Source: Marivita sp. GX14005 | Lineage (GTDB): Bacteria; Pseudomonadota; Alphaproteobacteria; Rhodobacterales; Rhodobacteraceae | Assembly (NCBI RefSeq): GCF_023370775.1 | Contig: NZ_JAMCCQ010000003.1 | Location: 124,001 to 188,000 of the forward strand | Length of the DNA: 64,000 nucleotides | Direction of reading: 5' to 3' | Shown here: positions 56,065 to 64,000 of the stretch, in pieces | How the letters are laid out: each line of letters opens with the position of its first letter | How positions within the stretch are numbered: the first letter of the stretch is position 1 | Translations under genes and position numbers: made by a program | Notes under the pieces: generated by a model | Seen by the model: only the letters and a program-made list of their open reading frames with translations | Databases searched by the model: none | What the model was told of the DNA's origin: nothing

Positions 56065-56519
56065 CAGTTGAGGAAATCCGCCGCGTTCAGACCGCCGATA
56101 TTGCCGAACAGCTTGCGGATGAAGCCGATATCGCCGTCGCCCGACCGGGTGATACGGCGCGTCAGAGGCACCACGCGGCCATCGCGCAGCCCGTAGCGTT
56201 CGATATTCTGAACCACGCCCGCACCATCGAAGGTGATCGCGAGAACCTCCCGGTTCACCACTTCAGGGCGCTGCCACGCGAAATGGCGCACATCGCTTTC
56301 GACATAATAGAAGCCCGAATCCTTCAGCGTGCCGGAGGTCGACGGCACGCCGATCATGTCCTCGACCGTCGCCCGTGTATCGACGCCGGGCACGATCTGT
56401 TGCAAATCGGCATCCGAGGGCACATATCCGTGCGAGCGGATACGCTCGGAACAGCCCGCAAGCGCGACGAGCGCAAGCGCTGCCACCCCGATCCTCAGCG
56501 TCGATCCGAAACCCTGCAT
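56064..56519 (-). CDS. bamE: Outer membrane assembly lipoprotein BamE/SmpA family
   Basis: A 151-residue lipoprotein (lipobox ALAGCSE, cysteine about residue 23) with the SmpA/OmlA domain: LQQIVPGVDTRATVEDMIGVPSTSGTL, FYYVES and LAITFDGAGVVQNIERYGL. BamE stabilises the BamA-BamD outer-membrane protein insertion machine. The C-terminal extension beyond about residue 115 is usual in alphaproteobacteria. Divergent from the DUF177 gene. Confidence 0.9.
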   Translation of the reverse strand: MQGFGSTLRIGVAALALVALAGCSERIRSHGYVPSDADLQQIVPGVDTRATVEDMIGVPSTSGTLKDSGFYYVESDVRHFAWQRPEVVNREVLAITFDGAGVVQNIERYGLRDGRVVPLTRRITRSGDGDIGFIRKLFGNIGGLNAADFLN

Positions 56520-56606
56520 GGCGCCTCTCTTGCGTTGGCGTTCTCTGCCTTTTATCCCGATTACACGGCCTTTGGCCGGCGTTCAAGCAAAGGGTTCGTT
56601 TCATCC

Positions 56607-57167
56607 ATGTCCCAGCAAACCCCGAAATCGGCCGAGTTCCGCGTCAGCGCGCTATCCACCCGGCAACCGACCGCCTTCGATCTCGACCCGAGCCCCGAGG
56701 AGCGGCAGGCCATCGCCGAAGAGCTTGGCATCTCCGCGCTGAAGAAGTTGCGGTTTCAGGGGCAGATCGCCGCCGATGGCGCGCGCGGCTGGCTGCTGAC
56801 CGCGCAGCTTGGCGCGACGGTCGTTCAGCCCTGTGTCGTCACGCTGGCCCTGGTGACCACGCGGCTCGACGAAGACGTGCGGCGTAGTTTCGTGCCGCCC
56901 GAGCAGATCGCCGAGCCGGAGGACGGATCGGAGACCGAGATGCCCGAGGACACGACGCTGGAACCTTTGGGCCGCAGCATCTCCGTCTGGGCGGTGATGA
57001 TGGAATCGCTCTCGCTCGCCCTGCCCGATTATCCCCGCGCTCCCGATGCCGAGCTTGGCGAAGCGGTCTTTGCCGAAGAGGGCGTGGCGCCGATGCGCGA
57101 CGAGGAGACCAAACCCTTTTCCGGCCTTGCCGCGCTGCGCGAAAAGCTCGATAAGAACGGCGGCTGA
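56607..57167 (+). CDS. YceD/DUF177 family protein
   Basis: A 186-residue protein of the DUF177 family, which is almost always encoded just before rpmF and has been linked to 23S rRNA maturation in plants and bacteria. Recognisable parts: FRVSALSTRQPTAFDLDPS, LTAQLGATVVQPCVVTLA (the conserved Cys) and LPDYPRAPDAELGE. The start ATG at 56607 (MSQQTPKS) opens the domain. Confidence 0.88.
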   Translation: MSQQTPKSAEFRVSALSTRQPTAFDLDPSPEERQAIAEELGISALKKLRFQGQIAADGARGWLLTAQLGATVVQPCVVTLALVTTRLDEDVRRSFVPPEQIAEPEDGSETEMPEDTTLEPLGRSISVWAVMMESLSLALPDYPRAPDAELGEAVFAEEGVAPMRDEETKPFSGLAALREKLDKNGG

Positions 57168-57329
57168 AAGGCAGCAGAAAAGGCTTGCGCATTTCGCGTT
57201 TGCCCCTATGTTCGCGCCTTCATCTGAGGTGGGGTTGCACCCCGGCACGGTTTCCCCGTATGAGGCGGACACACCCTGAAACGCGGCATGGCGCACATGC
57301 CAGTGATTATAGACAATTGAGGTTGAGAC

Positions 57330-57536
57330 ATGGCTGTCCAACAGAACAAAGTATCCAAGTCGCGTCGTAACAACCGCCGCGCACATGACGCCCTGAGCGC
57401 CGCGAATCCGAACGAATGTTCGAACTGCGGTGAACTCAAGCGCCCGCATCACGTCTGCCCGTCCTGCGGCCATTACGCCGATCGCGAAGTGATCGCGCAG
57501 GCCGACGAAATCGACCTGGACGAAGACGCGGCATAA
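57330..57536 (+). CDS. rpmF: 50S ribosomal protein L32
   Basis: A 68-residue bL32 protein: [20 protein letters not shown] basic N-terminus and a complete zinc site C30-x2-C33 / C43-x2-C46 (CSNC...CPSC). The zinc-binding form rather than a Cys-minus paralogue. Followed after 25 nt by plsX, the common rpmF-plsX-fabH arrangement. Confidence 0.97.
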   Translation: MAVQQNKVSKSRRNNRRAHDALSAANPNECSNCGELKRPHHVCPSCGHYADREVIAQADEIDLDEDAA

Positions 57537-57561
57537 GCGACGATAAGGCGTATCCCTCCGC

Positions 57562-58671
57562 ATGACCTCCTCGCAGGATCATAACCAGGTGGGTGATGCG
57601 CCGATCATGCTATCGATCGACGCGATGGGCGGCGATCTGGGGCCGGCGGCTGTTGTCGCCGGCATGGCGCTGTCTGCGAAGGCACATTCCGAAATCCGCT
57701 TTCTGGTCCACGGGCCGGAGGCGGAATTGTCGCGTCTGATCGCGCGGCGCGATACGCTGTCGGGCCGCTGCACCATTCGCGATGTCGAAGGCGTCGTGTC
57801 GATGGAAGACAAGCCGGCGCAGGTGCTGCGCAACGGGCAAGGCACCTCCATGTGGTCCGCCATCGACGCCGTGCGCGATGGCGAAGCGACGGTCGCGGTG
57901 TCCTGCGGCAACACCGGCGCGCTGATGGCGCTGTCGACGATCCGGCTGCGCAAGCTGCCCGGCGTCAATCGCCCTGCCATCGCGATTCTCTGGCCCTCGC
58001 GCAATCCGCAGGGCTTTAACGTCATGCTGGATGTCGGGGCCGATATCCGCGCCGATGCCCGCGATCTTTTGCAATACGCGCTGATGGGCGTGTCCTATGC
58101 CCGCAACGGGCTCGATCTGATGCGCCCGCGCGTCGGCTTGCTCAATGTCGGGACCGAGGAACACAAGGGCCGCGCCGAGCTCAAGGAAGCGCATGAGCTA
58201 ATCGGCAAGGCGGCCGACCGAGCAGAGTTCGATTTCGTCGGTTTCCTCGAGGGCGGCGATCTGCCCGGTTCGGTCTGCGACGTGATCGTCACCGACGGTT
58301 TTACCGGCAATGTCGCGCTGAAAACCGGCGAAGGCACGGCCCAGATGATCGGGGAGCGGCTGCGCGAGGCCTTCGGGCATTCGATCCTGTCGCGCCTCGG
58401 CTCGGTCGTGGCCCTGCCCTCGCTGCGCCGCTTCCAGCGCCGGATCGATCCGCGGCGCAAGAATGGCGGTGTCTTTCTCGGGCTCAATGGCACGGTCGTC
58501 AAATCGCACGGATCGGCGGATGAAACCGGCGTATCGGCCGCCATAGAACTGGCGCTGCAACTGGCGCAGACCGGGTTTTCCGAACGGCTCGCCGCACGTC
58601 TGGAATCGATCACCGACATCACCGCCGACGCCATCGCGGAAGCGGATCCCGGCGAGGAGGGCCAGGCATGA
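57562..58671 (+). CDS. plsX: Phosphate acyltransferase PlsX
   Basis: PlsX converts acyl-ACP to acyl-phosphate at the start of phospholipid synthesis; peripheral membrane enzyme. 369 aa. LSIDAMGGDLGPAAVVAGM, VSCGNTGALMALS, LNVGTEEHKGRAELKEAHEL and VTDGFTGNVALKTGEG are characteristic. The start ATG at 57562 has about 20 N-terminal residues before the conserved core. Its stop overlaps the fabH start by 4 nt. Confidence 0.96.
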   Translation: MTSSQDHNQVGDAPIMLSIDAMGGDLGPAAVVAGMALSAKAHSEIRFLVHGPEAELSRLIARRDTLSGRCTIRDVEGVVSMEDKPAQVLRNGQGTSMWSAIDAVRDGEATVAVSCGNTGALMALSTIRLRKLPGVNRPAIAILWPSRNPQGFNVMLDVGADIRADARDLLQYALMGVSYARNGLDLMRPRVGLLNVGTEEHKGRAELKEAHELIGKAADRAEFDFVGFLEGGDLPGSVCDVIVTDGFTGNVALKTGEGTAQMIGERLREAFGHSILSRLGSVVALPSLRRFQRRIDPRRKNGGVFLGLNGTVVKSHGSADETGVSAAIELALQLAQTGFSERLAARLESITDITADAIAEADPGEEGQA

Positions 58672-59639
58672 CCATGCGCGCAACCGTCACTGGGGTCGGT
58701 CATTACCTGCCCGAACGGATCATCCCGAACTCCGAGTTCGAAACCTCGCTCGATACGTCGGACGAATGGATCCGCTCCCGCTCGGGCATCGAGCGGCGGC
58801 ATTTCGCGGCCGAGGACGAAACCACCTCGGATCTGGCGACCCATGCCGCCCGGCGTGCGCTTGAGAACGCGGGACTCGCGGCAAATGATCTCGATGCGAT
58901 CATACTCGCGACCTCCACCCCCGATCTGACCTTCCCGTCGGCGGCCACGATGGTGCAATCGGCACTCGGCATGACACGCGGCTTTGCCTTCGACGTGCAG
59001 GCGGTCTGCGCCGGTTTCATCTATGCGATGAGCACCGCCAACGCGATGATCCTGTCCGGACAGGCCCGGCGGATCATGGTGATCGGGGCCGAAACCTTCA
59101 GCCGCATCATGGACTGGACCGACCGCAGCACCTGCGTTCTCTTCGGCGATGGCGCCGGCGCGGTCATCCTTGAAGCGCAGGACGGGCACGGCGACAAGGC
59201 CGATCGCGGCATCCTGTCGGTCGATCTTCATTCGGACGGCCAGCACCGCGATATCCTCTATGTCGATGGCGGCGTGAGCACGCAAAGCACCGGGCATCTG
59301 CGGATGCAGGGCAAGGAAGTGTTCCGCCACGCGGTCGAAAAGCTCGCCAAGACGGCAACGAGCGCGATGGACAAGGCCGGCATATCGCCCGATGAGGTGG
59401 ATTGGATCGTGCCGCATCAGGCCAATATCCGCATCATCCAGGGCACCGCGCGCAAGCTCGGCCTGCCGATGGAACGCGTGGTCGTGACCGTTCAGGATCA
59501 CGGCAACACCTCGGCGGCCTCGATACCACTGGCGCTGTCGGTCGGGGTGGAAAACGGCCAGATCCGCAAGGGCGATGTCATCGTGACCGAGGCCATCGGC
59601 GGCGGGCTGGCCTGGGGCGCCATCGTCCTGCGCTGGTAG
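58668..59639 (+). CDS. fabH: Beta-ketoacyl-ACP synthase III
   Basis: FabH starts fatty-acid synthesis by condensing acetyl-CoA with malonyl-ACP. 323 aa, thiolase fold. The catalytic triad is C114 in QAVCAGF, the His of VPHQANIRI and the Asn of DHGNTSAAS. Overlaps plsX by 4 nt (ATGA). Confidence 0.97.
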   Translation: MTMRATVTGVGHYLPERIIPNSEFETSLDTSDEWIRSRSGIERRHFAAEDETTSDLATHAARRALENAGLAANDLDAIILATSTPDLTFPSAATMVQSALGMTRGFAFDVQAVCAGFIYAMSTANAMILSGQARRIMVIGAETFSRIMDWTDRSTCVLFGDGAGAVILEAQDGHGDKADRGILSVDLHSDGQHRDILYVDGGVSTQSTGHLRMQGKEVFRHAVEKLAKTATSAMDKAGISPDEVDWIVPHQANIRIIQGTARKLGLPMERVVVTVQDHGNTSAASIPLALSVGVENGQIRKGDVIVTEAIGGGLAWGAIVLRW

Positions 59640-59733
59640 GCGGGAAACCCCGTAAATCGCGGGCTCCAAGCCGTTGATATTGACTCGGAAAATCGCACGC
59701 CCCATGCTATCGCAAACGAACGGGGGGTGCCGC

Positions 59734-60036
59734 ATGGGGCAAAATACACTGACTCGCATGGATCTCAGCGAAGCGGTCTTTCGGGAAGTGGGCCTGTCGC
59801 GCAATGAAAGCGCGGAGCTTGTGGAAAGCGTGCTGAACTACATGTCCGACGCGCTCGTCGCCGGGGAGCAGGTGAAGATCTCGTCTTTCGGCACCTTCTC
59901 CACCCGCGACAAGGCGGCGCGTGTCGGCCGCAATCCCAAGACCGGGGAGGAAGTGCCGATCAATCCGCGCCGGGTGCTGACCTTCCGGCCCTCGCATCTG
60001 ATGAAAGACCGGGTTGCCGCAGGCAACAAGAGGTAG
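59734..60036 (+). CDS. ihfA: Integration host factor alpha subunit
   Basis: A 100-residue DNA-bending HU/IHF protein. The alpha-subunit pattern is [58 protein letters not shown], with the Pro at the tip of the DNA-intercalating arm. Start ATG at 59734 ([11 protein letters not shown]). It lies 94 nt after fabH and is followed 4 nt later by a MerR-type gene, a conserved pairing in this group. Confidence 0.95.
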   Translation: MGQNTLTRMDLSEAVFREVGLSRNESAELVESVLNYMSDALVAGEQVKISSFGTFSTRDKAARVGRNPKTGEEVPINPRRVLTFRPSHLMKDRVAAGNKR

Positions 60037-60040
60037 CCCG

Positions 60041-60877
60041 ATGAACAAATCGGCAGATGCGTTCCGCACCATCAGCGAGGTTGCCGACTGGCTGGAGACC
60101 CCCGCGCATGTGCTGCGGTTCTGGGAAAGCAAGTTCACGCAGGTCAAGCCGGTCAAGCGCGCCGGCGGGCGCCGCTATTACCGCCCTGCGGATATGCGGC
60201 TTCTCGGCGGGATCAAGAAATTGCTGCACGAGGATGGCATGACCATCAAGGGCGTGCAGAAGATCCTTCGCGAACAGGGGATCCGGCATGTCGCGGGGCT
60301 CTGCCCGCTCAACGTCGCAGAGGACGAGGAAACCGGCGAGGAGATCGATCTGATCGATGCGCCTGCGGCCGATCCCGTGGATACGGTCGTGCCCTTCGCC
60401 AAACGCGCGCCGGAAAGCCAGCCGCAGCTTCCCATCGAACCCGAACCCGCTGCTGCGCCGGAAATGGCCGAGGCGGCTTGCGAAGACCAACCCGAACCGG
60501 AGAGGCAACCGGCAGAGAGGCCCGAGCCGGTGGCCGAGCAACTCACCCCGGAGCCGGAAATCGCCGAGCCCATGCCGGAGGTGGAACGCACCGCCGCCGA
60601 AGCAGAGGACACCGAACCTGCCGAGGCCGCGCCGGATACCGGTGCAATCGCAACCGACGCGCCCGTCGAGGTCGCTGAAACCCCTCCGCCGCCCGCCGAC
60701 GAACCGGACGCAGCGCCAATAAACGGCACTCCGGCACCCTCGCCCGCCAAGCAGCCCGATCAGTCCGAACCGCGCCCCGGCGCGCTCAGTCATTTGTCGA
60801 AACTGGTGCATTTGTCGCCCGACACGGCCCGGCGCATCGCACCGCTCGCCGAACAGCTCCGGCAGCGTATCCGCTGA
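60041..60877 (+). CDS. MerR family transcriptional regulator with acidic Pro/Glu-rich region
   Basis: A 278-residue protein. Residues 5-75 form a MerR winged-helix: [60 protein letters not shown]. From about 105 to 240 a low-complexity tract rich in Glu, Pro and Ala follows, then a short conserved-looking C-terminus ([25 protein letters not shown]). No effector cysteines of metal sensors are seen. The regulated genes are unknown; close coupling with ihfA is notable. Confidence 0.88.
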   Translation: MNKSADAFRTISEVADWLETPAHVLRFWESKFTQVKPVKRAGGRRYYRPADMRLLGGIKKLLHEDGMTIKGVQKILREQGIRHVAGLCPLNVAEDEETGEEIDLIDAPAADPVDTVVPFAKRAPESQPQLPIEPEPAAAPEMAEAACEDQPEPERQPAERPEPVAEQLTPEPEIAEPMPEVERTAAEAEDTEPAEAAPDTGAIATDAPVEVAETPPPPADEPDAAPINGTPAPSPAKQPDQSEPRPGALSHLSKLVHLSPDTARRIAPLAEQLRQRIR

Positions 60878-60898
60878 CGCGAAAGCTGAAATTCGCAC

Positions 60899-60926
60899 TT
60901 GCGGCGCGGGTCAGATCCGTTATGAC
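60899..60926 (+). promoter_or_regulatory. Probable tRNA-Pro promoter
   Basis: TTGCGG, 16-nt spacer, TATGAC, ending 10 nt before the tRNA. Sequence match only. Confidence 0.5.
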
Positions 60927-60936
60927 AGGCGGCAGT

Positions 60937-61013
60937 CGGGCTATGGCGCAGCCTGGTAGCGCGTCCGTCTGGGGGACGGAAGGTCGCAGGTTCGAGTCCT
61001 GCTAGCCCGACCA
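60937..61013 (+). tRNA. tRNA-Pro(GGG)
   Basis: A 77-nt cloverleaf with encoded CCA. Acceptor CGGGCTA pairs with TAGCCCG; anticodon stem TCCGT/ACGGA with loop CTGGGGG gives anticodon GGG; T-stem GCAGG/CCTGC around TTCGAGT. The C1-G72 acceptor end is the usual proline identity element. Confidence 0.97.
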
Positions 61014-61087
61014 ATTCAGCCTACCACATTCCCTATCGTCACGCTGCGAAACCCTTGCTATGCAAATCAAAAGGGGAATCGCGCGAC

Positions 61088-62167
61088 ATGACAGGCGTTT
61101 TGGCCAACCAGCAGATTCGTGGCCTGATCGATGGCGGAATGATCTCGGCGGAGGCGTCCTTTGTCGACGGCCAGGTCCAACCGGCCAGCCTCGATCTGCG
61201 GCTCGGCGAGACCGCCTATCGCATCCGTGCCTCCTTTTTGCCCGGCAAGGGACGCCGGATCGAGGATCGCCTGCCCGATCTGGAAATGCACCGCATACCG
61301 CTATCCGGCGGCGCGGTTCTTGAGAAAGGCTGCGTCTATCTCGTGCCTCTGATGGAACGGCTCGCCCTGCCCTCCGGCATCAGCGCGGTGGCCAATGCGA
61401 AAAGTTCGACCGGACGGCTCGATCTGCTGACCCGAACGATCACCGATGACGGCACCGAGTTCGACCGCATTGCGCCCGGCTATGCCGGCCCGCTTTATGC
61501 CGAGATTTGCCCGCGCTCCTTTTCGGTTCTCGTGCGCCCCGGCATGCGGCTCAACCAGATCCGGTTCCGCAACGGGCAATCGGTGCTGAGCGACGACGCG
61601 CTGCGCGCCTTGCACGAGGCGGAAACGCTGGTCACCGGCGGTCCGCCGACCATCGGCGACGGGCTGGGCTTTTCCGTCGATCTGCGCCCAGAGCGGGGCA
61701 ATCTCGTGGGATATCGCGCCAAGCCGCATACCGGGGTGATCGATCTCGACAAGCTGAACCACTACGCGCCGCAGGAGTTCTGGGAAGAGCTGCGCAGCGA
61801 CGATGGCCGGCTCATTCTCGATCCGGATGCGTTCTATATTCTCGTCAGCCGCGAGGCGGTGCATATCCCGCCCAATTACGCCGCCGAAATGGCCCCGTTC
61901 CTGGCGATGGTCGGCGAATTTCGCGTGCATTACGCCGGCTTCTTCGATCCCGGTTTCGGCCATGACGCGGCGGGCGGGCTGGGCTCGCGCGGTGTGCTGG
62001 AAGTGCGCTGCCATGAGGCGCCGTTTGTTCTGGAGCATGGCCAGATCGTCGGACGGCTGGTCTATGAGCAGATGGACGAAGCCCCGAGCCAGCTATACGG
62101 CGCGGGAATCGCGTCGAATTATCAGGGACAGGGGCTCAAGCTGTCCAAGCATTTCGCCAGCGCCTAA
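61088..62167 (+). CDS. Two-domain dCTP deaminase family protein
   Basis: A 359-residue protein with two copies of the Dcd/dUTPase fold. The first copy (about 1-180) contains VQPASLDLRLGETAYRIR, VANAKSSTGRLDL and PGYAGPLYAEICPRSFSVLVRPGMRLNQIRF. The second (about 190-355) contains ILVSREAVHIPPNYAAEMAPF, VHYAGFFDPGFGH and VRCHEAPFVLEHGQIVGRLVYE. This long form is typical of alphaproteobacteria and should deaminate dCTP to dUTP; whether both halves are catalytic is unknown. ATG at 61088 fits the Dcd N-terminus. Confidence 0.88.
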   Translation: MTGVLANQQIRGLIDGGMISAEASFVDGQVQPASLDLRLGETAYRIRASFLPGKGRRIEDRLPDLEMHRIPLSGGAVLEKGCVYLVPLMERLALPSGISAVANAKSSTGRLDLLTRTITDDGTEFDRIAPGYAGPLYAEICPRSFSVLVRPGMRLNQIRFRNGQSVLSDDALRALHEAETLVTGGPPTIGDGLGFSVDLRPERGNLVGYRAKPHTGVIDLDKLNHYAPQEFWEELRSDDGRLILDPDAFYILVSREAVHIPPNYAAEMAPFLAMVGEFRVHYAGFFDPGFGHDAAGGLGSRGVLEVRCHEAPFVLEHGQIVGRLVYEQMDEAPSQLYGAGIASNYQGQGLKLSKHFASA

Positions 62168-62313
62168 CGGCGGGGCGCATCCTTTGGCGGCGCGGGCTTG
62201 CGGCGCTTGGTGATGGCCTTGTGCCCGGCGTTCATTCCGGCGTTGATCCCCGAATTGACGACCCGGCGCATCACCGTGCGCAGAACCATGTTGATGATCT
62301 GGTTGACGTTCAT
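62164..62313 (-). CDS. 49-aa basic protein, conserved type, function unknown
   Basis: A short gene: MNVNQIINMVLRTVMRR start, NSGINAGMNAGHK middle, KRRKPAPPKDAPRR end. The N-terminal half would form an amphipathic helix; the tail is strongly basic. A near-perfect AGGAGG lies 6 nt before the ATG. I recall similar Asn/Met/Gly-rich small proteins in Rhodobacterales but no function. Its stop overlaps the convergent dcd-like stop by 3 nt. Confidence 0.75.
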   Translation of the reverse strand: MNVNQIINMVLRTVMRRVVNSGINAGMNAGHKAITKRRKPAPPKDAPRR

Positions 62314-62392
62314 CGCGTCCTCCTGCCTGTCCTGACTGCTTTCTTTTTAGCTTATCGGACAATTAAGACGATTTTCTGACATTGTGCGCGCT

Positions 62393-62436
62393 TTCGATGC
62401 ATCGATGCATCGAAGGCTTTCCGTCAACGGAAAGCC
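62393..62436 (-). repeat. Tandem palindrome repeat, copy 2, after scpB
   Basis: GGCTTTCCGT-CA-ACGGAAAGCC (62415-62436) begins 5 nt after the scpB stop and is followed directly by the perfect 22-bp palindrome TTCGATGCATCGATGCATCG+AA (62393-62414). Both units are related to copy 1 at 30.2 kb, in the same relative orientation. Confidence 0.8.
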
Positions 62437-62441
62437 TCGCG

Positions 62442-63101
62442 TCAGTCTTCGAAAAGTTCCGATTGCCCGGTATCCGGTGCCTCCTGCGCGTCGACATCCC
62501 CCTCACCCGGCTGAGGCAAGGTTCCCGGCGGTGGTCGATTTTCGAGCAGACCGGCAGAGCGCAATTCCTTCAGTCCCGGCAGGTCGCGCGCCGATTCGAG
62601 TCCGAAATGATCGAGGAAATCCTGCGTCACCACGAATGTCACAGGCCGCCCCGGCGTCATCCGCCGCCGGCCGAAACGCACCCATTCCATCTCCAGGAGC
62701 TGATCCACCGTGCCGCGGCTCACCGACACGCCGCGGATCTCCTCGATCTCGGCGCGGGTGACGGGCTGGTGATAGGCGATGATCGCCAGCGTTTCGATCG
62801 CCGCACGGCTCAGCTTGCGGGTCTCGACGGTTTCCTTTTGCATCAGGAAACCCAGATCGGCCGCCGTGCGGATCGCCCAGGCATCGCCGACCCGCACGAC
62901 GTTGACGCCGCGCCCCGCATAGCGGTTGCGCAGATGCCGCAGCGCCTCGGCGGCATCGCTGCCATGCGGCAGGCGCGCGTTCAGCTCGGCCACGCTGACC
63001 GGCTCGGCGGTGGCGAAGAGGATGGCCTCGACCATCCGCTCCTGTTCGCTGAGCGGTGGAGCCTCGAAAAGGCTCTTTTCGGTCGCATCGTCCTTACTCA
63101 C
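62442..63101 (-). CDS. scpB: Segregation and condensation protein B
   Basis: ScpB, winged-helix partner of the SMC-ScpA condensin. 219 aa: ILFATAEPVSVAELNARLP, LSRAAIETLAIIAYHQPVTRAEIEEIRGV, RGTVDQLLEMEWVRFGRRRMTPGRPVTFVVTQDFLDHFGL. The start is GTG at 63101, overlapping scpA by 8 nt. The acidic C-terminus is not conserved. Confidence 0.94.
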   Translation of the reverse strand: MSKDDATEKSLFEAPPLSEQERMVEAILFATAEPVSVAELNARLPHGSDAAEALRHLRNRYAGRGVNVVRVGDAWAIRTAADLGFLMQKETVETRKLSRAAIETLAIIAYHQPVTRAEIEEIRGVSVSRGTVDQLLEMEWVRFGRRRMTPGRPVTFVVTQDFLDHFGLESARDLPGLKELRSAGLLENRPPPGTLPQPGEGDVDAQEAPDTGQSELFED

Positions 63102-63888
63102 CTCGCGGCTCCCTCCGGCGCAGCTCGATCGGGGCGAAAGTGTCTGTCTGGCGCAGTTCGACCTTGCCCTCCTTCGCCAGTTCGAGAGAGGCGGCGAAGG
63201 TCGACGCCGTGGCCGAGCGCCAGCGCGCCGGATCGGCGGTCCAGCCCTCGGGCATGTAGGTCGCGATATCGGTCCAGGTGCCGGCGAACCCGATCAACCC
63301 GCGCATCCGCTCCAGCGCCTCTTCCATCGTGAAGACCGCATCGCGATCCATCACGAAGGGGCGGAATTCATCGCGCGTGCGGATGCGCGCATAGCCCTGC
63401 ATCAGATCGAGCAGCGTGGCGGTGTATCGCACCTTGCGCACGCGCTCCACCTGTTCGGGCAGGCCGCGCGCGAAGAAATCGCGCCCCAGCCGGTCGCGCG
63501 CCATCAGCCGCGCCGCCACATCGCGCATGGCCTGGAGCCGTTCGAGTTGAAAGGCGAGATGCGCGGCCAATTCCTCGCCGGACGGTCCGTCTTCTTCGGG
63601 ATCGGGCGGCAGGAGCAAGCGCGATTTGAGAAAGGCGAGCCAAGCCGCCATGACAAGGTAATCGGCGGCCAGCTCGATCCGAAGTTCCTTGGCCTTTTCG
63701 ACGAAGCTGAGATACTGGCGTGCCAGTTGCAGCACCGAGATCTTGCGCAGATCGACCTTCTGCGTGCGGCTCAGGCTCAAAAGCAGGTCGAGCGGGCCTT
63801 CGAACCCGTCAACATCGACGATCAGCGCCTCGGCGGCAAGCCGTTCGGCCACCGCGTTCCCGATTGTCTCCACGCTCCCGCCGGTCAT
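63094..63888 (-). CDS. scpA: Segregation and condensation protein A
   Basis: ScpA, the kleisin that bridges SMC heads. 264 aa: FEGPLDLLLSLSRTQKVDLRKISVLQLARQYLSF is the SMC-neck-binding N-terminus, YLVMAAWLAFLKSRLLLP follows, and a winged-helix C-terminus near FAASLELAKEGKVELRQ. The start overlaps the preceding gene by 4 nt (ATGA). Confidence 0.95.
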   Translation of the reverse strand: MTGGSVETIGNAVAERLAAEALIVDVDGFEGPLDLLLSLSRTQKVDLRKISVLQLARQYLSFVEKAKELRIELAADYLVMAAWLAFLKSRLLLPPDPEEDGPSGEELAAHLAFQLERLQAMRDVAARLMARDRLGRDFFARGLPEQVERVRKVRYTATLLDLMQGYARIRTRDEFRPFVMDRDAVFTMEEALERMRGLIGFAGTWTDIATYMPEGWTADPARWRSATASTFAASLELAKEGKVELRQTDTFAPIELRRREPRGE

Positions 63889-64000
63889 GCGCGCGGCTCC
63901 TGTTCCAGTGCTGCCAGCTTGGCGGCGCAGGCGCTGATGTCAACCTGAGCGGGCTGCGGGCGTGCGCGCAAAGCCGCCTCGGCGCGGATCTGGCCCGCCT
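63885..64000 (-). CDS. nagZ: 3' end of a gene, probably beta-N-acetylhexosaminidase nagZ
   Basis: Only the last 37 codons lie in the window (end ...LAALEQEPRA). The fragment is too short and too variable to identify by itself. NagZ is proposed because nagZ-scpA-scpB is the standard order in this group. Its stop overlaps the scpA start by 4 nt. Confidence 0.5.
   Translation of the reverse strand, partial: AGQIRAEAALRARPQPAQVDISACAAKLAALEQEPRA

Noticed and set aside
62093-62362. 89-codon reverse frame
   Set aside because: Competes with the 49-aa frame in the same place; it lacks a ribosome-binding site and runs into the dcd-like coding sequence.

Overview
The window is a high-GC chromosomal segment of an alphaproteobacterium, most likely of the Rhodobacteraceae (Roseobacter group). 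The evidence is the combination of nuoA-nuoB, serS / yajC-secD-secF / Mth938-like / ccmABCDG / acnA in that neighbourhood, a ChpT phosphotransfer protein, a Usg protein, ornithine-lipid genes olsB-olsA, plsX-fabH-ihfA-merR, and nagZ-scpA-scpB. No CRISPR array, rRNA, prophage or insertion sequence was seen. Almost the whole window is core metabolism and cell-envelope housekeeping.

Layout. 1-0.9 kb: start of a complex I operon (nuoA, nuoB cut by the window edge) with a readable promoter. 1.1-10.6 kb: a ten-gene leftward operon for leucine/isovalerate breakdown (isovaleryl-CoA dehydrogenase, both methylcrotonyl-CoA carboxylase subunits, an enoyl-CoA hydratase, an acyl-CoA synthetase) with a GST, an LprI-like secreted protein and three small membrane proteins embedded; most junctions are 4-nt stop/start overlaps. 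A promoter and a perfect palindrome sit in front of it. 10.7-15.6 kb: creA, a HAD phosphatase, glmU-glmS (amino-sugar synthesis), a lipoprotein. 15.6-21.6 kb: moaA, sufE, a lipoprotein, RNase D, purM-purN, tRNA-Ile(CAT), a CbiX-like chelatase. 21.6-24.1 kb: an SDR, an LpxL-type acyltransferase, a DUF1223 redox protein. 24.3-34.9 kb: aconitase, the cytochrome c maturation operon ccmABCDG, a LysE-family exporter on a small AT-richer insertion, a Mth938-like protein, secF-secD-yajC. 35-41.8 kb: trypsin-like protease, serS, a TspO-related membrane protein, an EF-hand protein, a beta-hydroxyacid dehydrogenase, a penicillin-acylase-family hydrolase. 41.8-49.3 kb: ThiE-like protein, TrmJ, heme A synthase CtaA, M32 carboxypeptidase, Usg, gyrA. 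49.7-56.5 kb: olsB-olsA, DUF3553/chpT, a histone-deacetylase-like hydrolase, an ABC-F ATPase, a second OlsB-like N-acyltransferase (candidate GlsB), a BamE-like lipoprotein. 56.6-64 kb: yceD/DUF177-rpmF-plsX-fabH-ihfA-merR, tRNA-Pro(GGG), a two-domain dCTP deaminase, a 49-aa basic protein, scpB-scpA and the 3' end of a probable nagZ.

Themes. Membrane and envelope lipids are well represented (plsX, fabH, LpxL-like, olsA, olsB, GlsB-like), as are respiration (nuo, ccm, ctaA) and acyl-CoA metabolism. The least explained signal lies between genes: two families of short structured repeats, nearly all placed immediately after stop codons in sense orientation. One is a GC hairpin followed by a conserved CCCCGRGATATTTT...AAGAAG tail (five sites). 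The other is a pair of tandem perfect palindromes (four sites, two of which flank the LysE insertion). They look like family-specific 3'-end or terminator modules and are the best candidates in this window for something under-described.
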